This document shows, piece after piece, positions 1 through 9,655 of a stretch of DNA of 64,000 bases. Both the position numbers and the translations under genes were made by a program. The stretch's first letter is position 1. Each line of letters begins with the position of its first letter. The notes beneath the pieces are model-generated. The model worked only from the letters and a program-made list of their open reading frames with translations, was not told the DNA's origin and did not search any database. Origin of the DNA: Rheum nobile (taxonomy: Eukaryota > Streptophyta > Magnoliopsida > Caryophyllales > Polygonaceae); contig WOAB01000864.1 in assembly GCA_027886185.1 (NCBI GenBank), positions 1,922,001 to 1,986,000 of the forward strand, read 5' to 3'.

Positions 1-589
1 GCCTCTCTAGCATCACAGGGGCTACATCCTTATCTTGCCCCGTGTCCATCACAAAGAAGTCTACAGGGAATATCAACTTGTCCACTTCGACCAGCACATC
101 CTGCACTACTCCTTTGGGGTAGACATAGGAATTGTCCGCCAGCTGGATCACAATCCCCGTCTTCTCTAATGGCCCCACCTCCAGAGACTCATACAATGAG
201 AGAGGCAAAACGTTGATAGAGGCACCCAAATCTAGCAAAGCTTTGTCAAACATGGTGCCCCCAATCTTGCAGGGAATAGTGAACATGCCCGGATCACTGG
301 CCTTCTTAGGTAACCGCTTTTACAGCATAGCGGATACATTCTCGCTGATCTGGACCTTCTTCTTTTCTTTCACAGCCTTCTTCCTCTTTATTATGCACAG
401 CTCCTTCAATAATTTAGCATAACGAGGGATGCTATTTACTAGCTTGAGTAAAGGAATATTTACCTCGCAGTTGTTAAAGGTCTCGAACAATTCCTTATCA
501 TTTGCCGGTCTTCTTGTGTCCTTCAGAGCCTCGGGAAAGGGTACGGGAGGCTTTAATGTGTTGAGCGGAGGGAAATTGGGCCGCACATA
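1..589 (-). pseudogene. Athila-type aspartic protease region, partial
   Basis: This is the same frame as gag, continuing to the window edge. It contains the pre-protease segment (LPKKASDPG, MFTIPCKIGG) and a protease-like active-site motif DLGASINVLP, followed by LADNSYVYPKG and VDFFVMD. Athila proteases often have DLGAS rather than DSG or DTG, as here. A TAA at about 320 interrupts the frame just before the protease, so the polyprotein could not be made from this copy. Confidence 0.75.
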
Positions 590-2350
590 TCCATCGTGGG
601 CTTCGTCGAGAGGAACTGGAGCTGCAGGGGCGTTTCTGCGATTGCGGTTTTGTGTCCACGATCGCGGAATATTCTTGATCTGATCCCCGTCTTCAGTGCA
701 TTTTCCGTGATCGCGGAAGTCTGGCCGCGGTCACGGAATACTCTCGAACAGGTCCTCCTCGTGGCAGATTTTTCCGCGATCGCAGAATTCCATCTGCGGT
801 CGCGGAATAGCGTCGATTTCCTCCTCCACTCCAGTAGCCAATCCGCGGTCGCGGCATCCTTCTCCGCGATCACGGATTTCTCTCTGTTGTGCTCGACTGG
901 CTTCCAGTTCTGCTCCGCTCTTTAGCGTCATGGCGCAAATATTCTCCCTCGGGTTGACTACCGTTTGAGATGGTCGCTTGCCTGAGTCCCGGGCTTCCAG
1001 TCTGCTCACTGCGATGGAGATTTGCCCCACTTGCTTCTCCAAGTTCTGTATACTTGACCGCATCTCCTGATTCTGTTGGACCATAGTCTGAGCGAAAGTC
1101 TCCTGATGCTTGATCACCGCTTGAATTTGTTAGGCTGTGGTGCTTGCCAACGTTGTTACAGTGCCAGATATTGTGGTTAGGCCCTGGGTGAGGGCCTTGA
1201 TCATGTCATCGCTGGACATAGATGAACTGGAGCTCTGGCCTTGGGGTCTTTGGTCATATGGAGCTCGAAATTGTTGTTGTTGACCCCCAGGATGCTGGTA
1301 TTGTTGTGGGCGTTGTAGGAACTGTGGTGGCCTCTGTTGATATTCCTGATTGTCCTGGCCTTGAGGATTACTCTGCTGATTCTCGTATCTCAGATTGGGG
1401 TGATCTCTCCACCCTGGATTGTAAGTGTTGTAGTACGGGTCATATCTTGGCCTTGAAGGGCCGTATCCTCCAATAGCATTCACCTCAGCAGTGGGCTCCT
1501 GCATTGTGGGACATGCATCGGTCGGATGCATCGTGTCATAGCATATCCCACATGATTTGACTTGCTGTTGGCCATCCTTCATCATGTACCTCCTCATCAT
1601 CTCCTTCACCTCAGCCAACTCAGAAATTAGTGAGGCATTTGGCTGGGAGTCTGCAGCCTTGACTGATTGGGCGCTCGCCCTCTTACTAAACTGTCTTGAG
1701 CCCTCAGATAGCTCAAAGAAAACTTTAAACGCTGCAGTAGGCGTTTTGCTCAAAATATTTCCTCCGCGGGCCGCATTTACCATCCGACGCTCCTCGTCAA
1801 GAAGACCACCGTACAAATAAAGTACGAGATCTTGCTCTGAATACCCATGGTAGGGGCAGCTAGAAGTCAGCCTTTTGAACCTCTCGTAGTACTCGTATAA
1901 TGACTCAGCAGCCTGCTGTTCAATGTTGTTGATGCTCCTCTTCAGGCTGTTGAGCTTAGTCGTAGGGAAATACTTCTCTAGGAATGCCTTTGTCATCTTG
2001 GCCCATGTGTCTATGCTCCCTGGGGCTAAGTAGTAGAACCAATCATTGGCTGAATCCCTTAGAGAGAAAGGAAAGGCCCTCAGCTTGACCTGGTCTTCAG
2101 TCACGCCCTTTGGCTTCATACTGGTGCAGACGGAATGAAACACAACCAGATGTTTGTTGGGGTCTTCTCCACTCATCCCATGGAAGTGGGGGAGTAGGTG
2201 GATTGACCCGGACTTCAGCTCGAAATTAACTCCATCTGCCAACTCAGGAAACTGCATAGCCAGCGGTTGCTGTTGCAGATTTGGGGTCGTCAACTGCCTC
2301 AACGTCTGTTGGTCGTCAGCCATCTCGAAACAAGGGTTGTCAAAACACAA
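590..2350 (-). pseudogene. gag: Athila-type gag, interrupted
   Basis: The frame opens at 2350 and runs 406 codons to an in-frame TAA at 1130-1132. It then continues in the same frame to a TGA at 731-733 and beyond. The first 230 residues carry the plant retrotransposon gag core, with motifs such as NFELKSG, HLLPHFHGM, KLRAFPFSL, DWFYYL and FLEKYFP. A Cys-rich stretch (CGICYDTMHPTDAC) follows near residue 270, then a Gln/Pro/Tyr-rich tail and a coiled-coil-like segment (NLEKQVGQIS). The last part is a 23-residue tandem repeat rich in RDRG. The TGA at 731 lies in one repeat and looks like a CpG to TpG transition. The product would have been the capsid polyprotein. Confidence 0.85.
625..890 (-). 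repeat. 69-bp tandem repeat with paired GC-rich palindromes inside gag
   Basis: Four units are in exact 69-bp register. The 8-bp cores lie at 638, 707, 776 and 845, each followed by a second core 20-21 bp later (658, 727, 796, 866). The core is GCGATCGC or a close variant (GCGGTCGC, GTGATCGC, GCGGTCAC), set within a longer palindrome of the form TTCCGCGATCGCGGAA. Since 69 is 23 codons, the array keeps frame and encodes a 23-residue repeat with RDRG-like units. Most differences between copies are C/T or G/A changes at CpG. Confidence 0.9.
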
Positions 2351-2505
2351 AACTCTGTTTATTTTGCGGTTCCTAGAAAGGGTCCTCTCAATTTATGTAT
2401 CACAAGCAAGAAGAGGGGAGTCAGTAGCACGGGTGTGGACCATAAGATAGGACCACACAAAAAATTTAGCACACAAACACACACAAAGAAAAATCAAAAC
2501 TTGCC

Positions 2506-2523
2506 TCCCCGGCAACGGCGCCA
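2506..2523 (-). promoter_or_regulatory. primer-binding site of the Athila-type element
   Basis: The minus-strand sequence TGGCGCCGTTGCCGGGGA lies three bases inside the LTR end. This is the primer-binding site characteristic of plant Athila elements, complementary to a tRNA-Asp 3' end. It fixes the inner LTR boundary at 2527. Confidence 0.9.
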
Positions 2524-2526
2524 ATT

Positions 2527-3851
2527 TGACAGAGGCTAAAGTCGTATCGCCTAATCAAAGTAAATCCTAAACAAACCTAAACAAGTAGAAAAGGCAAGCA
2601 AGGGTCGAATCCCACATGGAGGAGTTGTCTTTCTTATGCAAGTTCGTGTATCAAAGTAACAAAGGGGGGGTTTTGTTGGTTGTTTGAGTTGCAAGTAAAC
2701 AAAACAAAGTAAAAAGCAAAGGTTTTTAATCAATTAGGGAAAAACACTTAGCCAAACAAATATCCATCATTCATTTGATTGATTGGTCCTAGATTATCTT
2801 TATTCCTTCCTTTGATTATTCTTGTCCCTATTCTGAAAGAGTTACCAGTCCAACTAGTCCTGGCAACCCTTACTATTGAACGCACGAGAAACTATCAAGA
2901 TTTAAAACAACAGCAGCATAGAGCATATGAACTAACCAGGATACATACAATACCGATTTTTCGCAGCATTTAGTACATAATCAATTCTCTTTCATAATAA
3001 ACTAGTCCAACTAGTCCTAGAATATCATGGTTGCTACACAAGATAAGGGATTTCAACTCGAAATATCCAAACTCTAGCAATAGACAATTACTAATATCAA
3101 CTAGGTGACCAATCTAGTCAAATCAATAAGAATCAATAGGAATAAGCTCAAGAGAAAAGATATAATCCAAAGGAATAGGAAATAGAGTTATAACCTCACA
3201 ATCATATATCAAATAAAGGCTTCAATTGTCGGACTAAGCAAAGGGTGCTTAGTTCTTCATAGTCTTGAAGGGAAAACAATACTGAATGATAAGAAATTTG
3301 ATCCTCAAAAGCTGCTAGGAAAACTAGGTTAAATAGAAAACCTAGCTAAACCTAATGTAAAAAGATAACAAAACTAGTCTTAAAAGGAAATAAAATAATG
3401 TAAACGAAATAAAGAAACTAAAAGAAAAGAAAAATAACATAAAGGTAAACTTCAGATTAAACTGCTGCGGAGCTCCTGATGCATATTTCCGCGATCGCGG
3501 AAGAGTTTCCGTGATCGCGGAAAATTCACTTTTCCACATGCTTGCTCTCGACTTATTCGCGACCAGCTTTCGCGACCATCCGCGATCGCGGTTTTTCCCG
3601 TCTTCACTTCTCGTCTTTCGTAGATGTCCGCGACCGCGGCCTCAGCCCTGCGATCGCGGTTTTGGCTCTGTGGCTCCACTTAGCTCCTTTCTCCAACTCT
3701 TCATTTGTCTTCTACGTGGTTTTCTTCTCATCTTCTTGATTTCTTCGTTTAAGCTTCTCCAAACCACCATATCTGCATTTCTACTCCTCAACTCCAATCT
3801 CCCCAATTGTGCTCTAAACATCTCCAAATGGTACCCAAAACACCAGTAACA
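2527..3851 (-). repeat. 5' LTR of the Athila-type element
   Basis: The inner end (TG on the plus strand at 2527) is set by the adjacent primer site. The outer end at 3851 is placed where the minus strand reads TGTTACTGG, because chromovirus sequence starts just beyond it. The resulting length of 1325 bp is normal for the family. The outer end is less certain than the inner one, since the partner LTR is outside the window and no target duplication can be compared. Confidence 0.7.
3485..3665 (-). repeat. paired GC-rich palindromes in the Athila LTR
   Basis: Cores of the GCGATCGC type lie at 3491 and 3511 (20 bp apart) and at 3630 and 3650 (20 bp apart), with another at 3582 and two weaker ones near 3559 and 3572. 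Pair spacing of 20 bp and repeats at about 68 bp (3582 to 3650) match the array in the gag of the same element. The surroundings are AT-rich LTR sequence. Confidence 0.85.
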
Positions 3852-4030
3852 ACTCCTAGTTAAACCCTATAAAGTAGCGCTGATCAGTTAGGCATGGTTA
3901 AACTTATAAGGTTGGGTAACTTAATACAAGGTCGTTTCTCTAAGCTGTCTCGTTTCTCTGAGCTGCCTCATTTCTCTGAGTTGTTATTGGCCAAGTTTCA
4001 GGGTCGAAACTTCTTTTAAGGGGGTAGTAA
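3852..4030 (+). pseudogene. 3' end of a Tekay/Del-type chromovirus internal region with polypurine tract
   Basis: This short scrap ends in a polypurine tract (TTTTAAGGGGG) directly before an LTR that starts TGTAATAACCCC. That is the standard junction of plant chromoviruses, where pol ends just upstream of the tract. Upstream residues resemble the end of a chromovirus polyprotein but are too degraded to assign with confidence. The rest of the element is interrupted by the Athila-type insertion. Confidence 0.6.
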
Positions 4031-4215
4031 TGTAATAACCCCTAAAATCCCTGAATTGTCGTCTCGTAAGAAAGACGTGTTTGGGAAATTTCAGTAACCT
4101 CTATAATCTCGGTATGAACCCTTTTGAACGTAATTATATACGTTTAGCAAAGATATATGGGTCATAAGTTATTTGGGAGTATTAAGAATAACAAATTCTA
4201 AGCATAAACCCGAGC

Positions 4216-4336
4216 AAGGACCGCGATCAACGATCCAATGGCGCGATCGCGGCATAACCACAACCGCAGAACTGTCGATCGCAACCGCAGATTCACCCAG
4301 GGGCAACCGCGACCGCGGCGGAGAAACCGCGCCCGT
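4216..4336 (+). repeat. paired GC-rich palindromes, upstream cluster in LTR family A
   Basis: Cores lie at 4223 and 4243 (20 bp apart) and at 4309 and 4329 (20 bp apart), with weaker versions near 4260 and 4281 (21 bp). Forms include GCGATCGC, GCGACCGC and GCAACCGC. The cluster sits upstream of the TATA box. Confidence 0.8.
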
Positions 4337-4448
4337 GGAATCTGTTACGCCTTCGTCTTCCCCGCGTTTCGTCGTTCGGGTTGCCAGCGTTACGCCGGAG
4401 GGGGAGGCAGATTGTTTCGGTTGCTCGGCGTTAGGGCCTCCTCCACCC

Positions 4449-4456
4449 TATAAATA
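4449..4456 (+). promoter_or_regulatory. TATA box of LTR family A
   Basis: TATAAATA within CCCTATAAATAGGGG, about 420 bp into the LTR, the expected position for the retroelement promoter. Confidence 0.7.
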
Positions 4457-4692
4457 GGGGCCATCGCCACCCCTAATCCCTCATCCAACATCTACTGCAA
4501 TCCAATTCCTCATTTCTCTCGTTTTGTAACTTTGCCGGAGTTTGTGTGTTCGTCGGAGCCTCGCCGGAGTTTGTGGTGTCGCCGGAAGTGTCCTTGGAAG
4601 CTTGGAGTGATGGCTTTGCTTAAGGTGTGGAGTTCGTCATCGTCTTCGAGTCGTCGGTAAGCCTCGAAGTCAGAGGAGAGTCGCGTCGGAAG

Positions 4693-4802
4693 GGGATCCG
4701 CGATCGCGGGGATGAATTCCGCAACCGCAGAAGCTGCCTAGAATTCCGCGACCGCGGAAGCCCAAACCGCGACCGCGGCTTGCCTTAGCAAGCGCGATCG
4801 TG
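4693..4802 (+). repeat. paired GC-rich palindromes, downstream cluster in LTR family A
   Basis: Cores lie at 4700 and 4721, at 4748 and 4769, and at 4794. Partners are 21 bp apart and successive pairs are about 48 bp apart. Forms include GCGATCGC, GCAACCGC, GCGACCGC and GCGATCGT. The cluster lies about 250 bp downstream of the TATA box and so is probably transcribed. Confidence 0.85.
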
Positions 4803-6304
4803 GCTTGGACAACCACGGTCATGACTCAAGCTTTCGTTCTTTTTGATTCGTATCGCTTTCGTTCGTATCGTTTCGTCCGTAATGTGTCTAACCCAGGGTT
4901 TCGTAATTGTTTCGTCGTCGTCGTAGGAATCCGTACACAGATTCCAGTTTCCAGATCCCGAAACCCGACATCTTCAATTCGTCTAGATTAAGGCAAGTGG
5001 CGGTTTCCTCTTGCTTATCATTCCATATTTCCTTTAATTATCAATTACTTGATTGTTAATTAAAATCGGGTGAAGTGTTGCTTTCGTTTGGGAACAGATT
5101 TAATAAAATAATATGATTAAAATATGATATTATAATAGGTTGTATATATTGCTAGAACAACGCTATTATACCTGTCATTACTGTAATGAATTTTGGTGTG
5201 GATTTAAATGTAACTTAAATGCTAGATTAGCACAAGTATTCGTAGGAACGCTAATGCCTTATGAGGATTAGTCGTTTCTTTATAACTTGGTATTAGTCAG
5301 AATAATTCTCTAATACTTTTAAAGGTCATGATCATTGCTTCTTATCCACCCGTTAAGGATAAGAGGTGTTTAAGAACCTTGCTAGTGCCATTGGGTTGGG
5401 CGTAATGTCACCCTGTGTTATTCTCGTAGTCACTCGAGATTGTATTAAAAGCTTTAACGTTAATATACGTTTTGTAATTAAATAAGATAAGTGCGGTTAT
5501 GCACATAATTAATGAACCCTCGGGCGAGGAGTACAACGTGGAAACCGCCCAAACTCTTGTTAGAGTAAGTCATCTTTTCAATCTGGATTCGCATTACGCG
5601 GTGAGGTTGGTCGTGGACCCAAATAATCAAGGTCGTTTTTAAACTTGTGTGTAAACTTACCGTTCCCAAACATTTGTCATATGTTTCCCATAAGACTCAA
5701 TTCCTTTGGAGTCTTCTTTTCAGTGCATGTCTAAACTTTAATCATTCCGTGAAAGTTTCGGGTTATGTATCGTTCCTTCGGTTGTTATTCGAGGGACAAT
5801 GATAGTAAACGGTTACGATCACTAGAACCATTCTGTTTTCACCCTTGCATAGTCTTTCATTAGACTAACCAACCAGGTTTTATTCCTTGCATGGTTGGCT
5901 GGTGTCATCCGTCCTATACGGCACATCAGTGGTTGGTCCCCGAAGTCTTGAAGTAACCAGTTGAAGAGGAGGCTTACAGTTGAGGATTTAAGTGACAGTG
6001 TTTTAAGATTGTTAAGTATTACTTTAATATATATATTCTTATAAACTGGTCTTGTACTAGGGTTTAATTAAAAGTCTTCCGCTGTAAGTTCACTCTGTTG
6101 TAAAATTGTCACTTCTCATTTTATGAGAAGTCTGTTGATAAAAGGTTGAGTTTTATTTAGATATGTCTTCCGCTGTTTAATCCTTCGTTATTTAATATAC
6201 TTATTTAAGCTTAATTGTTCCGATTAAAGCCTATGGTGACTTTGGACAGTAACGTCTGAGGTCACTGGCGTGTGACATGATCGACATAAGTTGGGGGTGT
6301 TACA

Positions 6305-6531
6305 GATGTGTTCTCGGGACGTGATCCCGAGAAGTCTGGAGCGGTGGTTAGTGTTATGACAGCGGTCAAGTTGTTGAACAAGGGATGTGTCGGTTGTTGG
6401 TATTATGCCCTCAGGAGAGCAAGGAGACCCTGAGACTTACTGACATTCCGGTGGTACGAGAGTTTGAGGATGTGTTCCCTAATGAGTTGTCAGGAATCCC
6501 GCCTCAAAGAGAGGTAGATTTCATAAATTAA
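6305..6531 (+). pseudogene. chromovirus pol fragment (protease to reverse transcriptase linker)
   Basis: Two frames encode the linker ahead of chromovirus reverse transcriptase. The first reads VVSVMTAVKLLNKGCVGC and the second reads REFEDVFPNELSGIPPQRE, with a frameshift between them near 6410. DVFP-EL-G-PP-RE is a strong signature of Ty3/gypsy chromoviruses. Homology stops abruptly near 6531, where AT-rich DNA begins. The fragment joins LTR family A directly, so the LTR-bearing copy probably inserted into an older relative. Confidence 0.8.
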
Positions 6532-7417
6532 TATATATAAAAAAAAGAGCATTGTTGTACTTATATAATATTTTATAATGTAGAAATTTATAAATAAAAA
6601 TAATAAAAATTTAAAATATATATATGATTTTGGTCTATTAATATCAATTACATTAAAATAATTAATAATATTATTATTAGTTTAATTCATTACAACTTAT
6701 TTTGACATATTTAAATTAGTTTTTAACTATTTAATCATTTTTAAATAGTGAACAAAATATTTAAAAAATGACGCTCTTGACCCGTTGGTTAACCCGAACC
6801 GCCCGCTGACCTATAATGACCCGACCACCTTGATCTGTTATCCGAAATGACCCGACTCGTTCTCAACCCAAATCCGACTTGACCGATCCGATTGACAACT
6901 CTAATTGAGATGGAACAATGGAATGTTTTTAATTGATTGGATTTCCTAATTTTTTATTTTATTTTAGATATGGAAATGATTTCGTTTAACAGAATTTTTG
7001 GATTGAGCTGATTAAGTGATTATATAAGTGAAAACTGTATAAATAATTATATATGTGTTTTTACTTAGAATTTTATCCATAGTTAAGGGTTTGTTAGGAA
7101 AAAGAGTTTATAAAGAGTTTATTGTTTATAAATAGTTGATAAATATGATTGTAAACAAAGTATGTTTGGCAAAAAAGTGATTTTTTTATGTATCTGTATA
7201 GAAGTTGGAGCTACGTTTCTCTCGATAAATAATATCATACCTATCTTTTTCCAATTCAAAAGAAGGATAAAATAATTCATACGCAGAATCTTTTTCACTT
7301 TAATTTTTTTATTTTCAAAAATAGGTACTTAATTATTAATATCATAGCTTTACACAAATTTTAGGTCATTAAAATAAATGAACTCAAAGCCATTAGCGCA
7401 GTAACTCTTCGAGGTAG
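6532..7417. other. AT-rich intergenic DNA with a hAT-like repeat remnant
   Basis: No coding sequence is visible. At about 6768-6905 there are several copies of a GACCCG-type phrase ending near GACAACTCTA. Such subterminal phrases are common in non-autonomous plant hAT-like repeats, but terminal repeats and a target duplication were not found. The rest is low-complexity AT-rich sequence. Confidence 0.35.
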
Positions 7418-7422
7418 GGGAA

Positions 7423-7645
7423 TGTCATGTCCCAGACATGAATAAGAGAATTAAGGGAGTTTAGGAAAGAGAGAGTAAGGTTCAGGGAAAGGGATAGAGA
7501 GAAAGAGCGTAGGGAAGAGAAGAGTTTAGGGAGAGAGAAGAGATTAAGGAATAGAAAAGGGTAATTGATATTCTTCTTGGATAACCCTCACAAGTACAAC
7601 ATAGATGGGTATTTATAACAATACCCTAAAACCCTATACATGACA
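7423..7645 (-). repeat. 3' LTR of the small element
   Basis: Starts TGTCATG and ends CATGACA. On the minus strand it holds a TATA-like TTATAAATA near 7607-7616. Confidence 0.92.
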
Positions 7646-8281
7646 TTATCCACCTCTTATAAAAGCTTTGTCCCCAAAGCTTATTACAAAAATTGATAAT
7701 GCCATAAGCCAAATTTACAAATGACAAAATTAAGGACCCACAAATGCAATAGCATATGACTTCAACTGGAGCCAAAATAGCACTCTTGTTTAGCCAATTC
7801 AGCACTGGAATCAGCCGTAGCCAACACGTGAACCCAAAAATCAGCACAATTGGCAAGAACTTGCCCAAATGCATCAACACAGCAAATACACGTATGAACA
7901 ATTATCCCACTCTACCACATAAGTGCAACTTCAGCCTGCACAATTGAAGGCTTCTCCCAACTACTTGCCGTACACAGGCAGATGGTGCAACATAGTGGAA
8001 TTTTGTCTTGTCCACGGCAACGTCCAGCCAAAAGCACATCATGAACAAATTCAGTATACACCACCAACCAATGGAATCAATTGGTCTCACTAATTTGTGC
8101 ACAATATTCAGCAAAACTCAGATGCACACTTGCATCAGCAAAAGTTTCAGGAAGTGGGGTACTGCCCTGCACCCCCTTTATTGCCAACAGAATGAGAAAT
8201 GATGCTTGCAAACAGAGAGTATAAACTCCAATTGAGCACAGAAGCTGCATAATCACCAATTGTATCCAAGGCTACTGAATG
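7646..8281 (-). other. non-coding 3' part of the small LTR element
   Basis: Between the orphan frame and the 3' LTR, the minus strand gives only short hydrophobic frames of 60-91 codons separated by stops. I see no conserved domain. It ends in the purine-rich tract. Confidence 0.5.
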
Positions 8282-9376
8282 TTAAGACCATTGTACTATG
8301 TAGGCCACTCCCCCCGGATCAAAAATCACCATACCATCTCCAAACAATATCAACCCACTAGCAAACAAGGCAAGAATTACATCACTTAGGACAATGACCA
8401 ATTCATCTCTAAGGCTAAATTTAGACCCATCCTCATCACCACTTAACAGCTTGCATTTACCTCTATCATAAGGCAACTTAAGTGCAAGAAATTCCATACC
8501 ATTTTCATTAGTAATCTTCTCATCAACGAGTGCAGTCAACATAACAGTTCTACTAGGCATTTCTACAAACACCTGTTGTGCGTTCAAGGAATCGACAAAG
8601 CTTGTCCTAGAATCATCCATGGAATCAACCAAAACGATGTCGCAGACCCATTCCACTTTCAAATTGACATCAATCTCAGGAAACTCAAGTGATGGAAATG
8701 GATGATTACCTTCTAGAAACTCCGAATTCACGAGAGAGGTTTGTTCCCTGAATTGGTGAGGTGCCTTAGATGACACATGCAAATCGCTCATGAACTTCAA
8801 GGGTTCTTTGATTAATTCAGCCCCCATTGGCGTCAAAAAAGTCGAATCCTTCTTGGTGAAATCATGCAGGGGTGGAATCACAGAATCTTCATTCTCGCAA
8901 TCTTGCGACTGCTCGTCTTCTTGTGACTGCTTGCGATCTTCGTCTCCCACCACACGATCGTCAATCCCACTGCAATCTTCGTCTTGTGACTGCTCGCACT
9001 TTCGGATTTCTTGATCCTGGAACCAATCTTGTCGCCGATTTGGATGAATAGGACTCGGACGGACGACTGACGATGCCGCCTCTATAAATCTCATATCTGC
9101 CTGCGAGACACCGCGCATCGGAGGGTTCAGTGGCACCGGAATCGGAGCAATTGTCGGCGCTGGACTTCCAATCACCGAAGCCGGAGCGGCGGTGCGATCC
9201 GCAAAGAGTGAGCGAACCAAATCCTTTAGCTCATCGATTGAACGCTGATTGTCATCGTGACGGCTTTCATCCTCCTCCTGATGCTTGGTCGCTTGATCTA
9301 TGAACGCCTGTGTTGAAGCCATAAACTCTCGAACTTCGCCGAACTGAATCTCGGCTCTGCGGACGACTTCCTCCAT
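8282..9376 (-). CDS. orphan protein of the small LTR element, gag-like N terminus
   Basis: This is one uninterrupted frame. It is open from 9439, but that part reads through the LTR edge and primer site, so I place the start at the next Met (9376), giving 364 codons. The N-terminal ~100 residues are charged and probably coiled-coil (MEEVVRRAEIQFGEVREF), followed by a Pro/Ala-rich linker. This layout is seen at the start of many plant gag proteins, but I recognise no capsid core and no zinc knuckle. Next comes an acidic Gln/Ser/Asp/Cys stretch (DEDRKQSQEDEQSQDC), then a C-terminal half of unknown fold ending in a hydrophobic segment. I do not recognise its function. It is the only long frame in the element, and it is intact while neighbouring element genes are broken. 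Confidence 0.55.
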   Translation of the reverse strand: MEEVVRRAEIQFGEVREFMASTQAFIDQATKHQEEDESRHDDNQRSIDELKDLVRSLFADRTAAPASVIGSPAPTIAPIPVPLNPPMRGVSQADMRFIEAASSVVRPSPIHPNRRQDWFQDQEIRKCEQSQDEDCSGIDDRVVGDEDRKQSQEDEQSQDCENEDSVIPPLHDFTKKDSTFLTPMGAELIKEPLKFMSDLHVSSKAPHQFREQTSLVNSEFLEGNHPFPSLEFPEIDVNLKVEWVCDIVLVDSMDDSRTSFVDSLNAQQVFVEMPSRTVMLTALVDEKITNENGMEFLALKLPYDRGKCKLLSGDEDGSKFSLRDELVIVLSDVILALFASGLILFGDGMVIFDPGGVAYIVQWS

Positions 9377-9417
9377 TGTTTTCAAGCGTGTGCCCTCTGC
9401 CAACGCAGGAGACCGGT

Positions 9418-9430
9418 GGCTCTGATACCA
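9418..9430 (-). promoter_or_regulatory. primer-binding site of the small element (initiator tRNA-Met type)
   Basis: TGGTATCAGAGCC on the minus strand, three bases inside the 5' LTR. It is complementary to the 3' end of initiator tRNA-Met, the commonest plant retrotransposon primer. Confidence 0.92.
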
Positions 9431-9433
9431 ATC

Positions 9434-9645
9434 TGTCATGTCCAGACATGAATAAGAGAATTAAGGGAGTTTAGGAAAGAGAGAGTAAGGTTCAGGGAAA
9501 GGGATAGAGAGAGAGCGTAGGGAAGAGAAGAGTTTAGGGAGAGAGAAGAGATTAAGGGATAGAAAAGGGTAATTGATATTCTTCTTGGATAACCCTCATA
9601 AGTACAACATAGATGGGTCAATACCCTAAAACCCTATATATGACA
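9434..9645 (-). repeat. 5' LTR of the small element
   Basis: Same sequence as 7423-7645 apart from a few substitutions and gaps. An 8-bp gap (atttataa on the plus strand) at about 9619 removes the TATA-like sequence present in the 3' LTR. Confidence 0.92.
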
Positions 9646-9655
9646 GGGAATTATA

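Larger units (their letters stand above)
1..3851 (-). mobile_element. Athila-type Ty3/gypsy retrotransposon, 5' part (LTR, primer site, gag, protease)
   Basis: Reading on the minus strand, a 1.3-kb LTR is followed by an Athila-type primer-binding site, a leader, a gag frame and the start of a protease domain that runs off the left edge of the window. The gag resembles the plant Athila/Tat family, and the primer site is the tRNA-Asp-like one typical of Athila. Reverse transcriptase, integrase and the 3' LTR would lie outside the window, so completeness cannot be judged. The element appears inserted in the 3' end of a chromovirus, because chromovirus sequence resumes at 3852. Frames are broken by in-frame stops, so this copy is not coding-competent. 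Confidence 0.85.
4031..6304 (+). repeat. chromovirus LTR, family A (2274 bp)
   Basis: The LTR starts TGTAATAACCCC and ends GGGGGTGTTACA, the near-inverted ends typical of Tekay/Del chromovirus LTRs, and is preceded by a polypurine tract. A TATA box lies at 4449. A homologous copy on the minus strand occurs at 40522-42290, sharing for example the block around 5870-5935 and the block at 4985-5180. Two clusters of the paired GC palindrome lie on either side of the TATA box. It serves as promoter and polyadenylation region of the element. Immediately downstream there is no primer site but a pol fragment, so this is the 3' LTR of one copy abutting another. Confidence 0.85.
7423..9645 (-). mobile_element. 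complete small non-autonomous LTR retrotransposon
   Basis: Two direct repeats of 223 and 212 bp bound a 1.79-kb internal region. The element is flanked by a perfect 5-bp target duplication, gggaa, at 7418-7422 and 9646-9650. On the minus strand, the LTR at 9434-9645 is followed after three bases by the primer site TGGTATCAGAGCC, and a purine-rich tract (AAGAGGTGGA) precedes the LTR at 7423-7645. No protease, reverse transcriptase or integrase is present, so it would depend on an autonomous partner. It fits the TRIM/LARD/TR-GAG range of plant elements. The LTRs differ by only a few substitutions and three short gaps, so insertion was fairly recent. Confidence 0.93.

Noticed and set aside
625..890. 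Resemblance of GCGATCGC to the cyanobacterial HIP1 palindrome, raising contamination
   Set aside because: The motif lies within clearly plant retrotransposons, in several places, with a pair spacing unknown for HIP1. The resemblance is best taken as coincidence.
3511..3849. 112-codon plus-strand frame near the palindrome cluster
   Set aside because: It lies inside the Athila-type LTR, starts in the palindromes and shows no domain; LTR sequence explains it.
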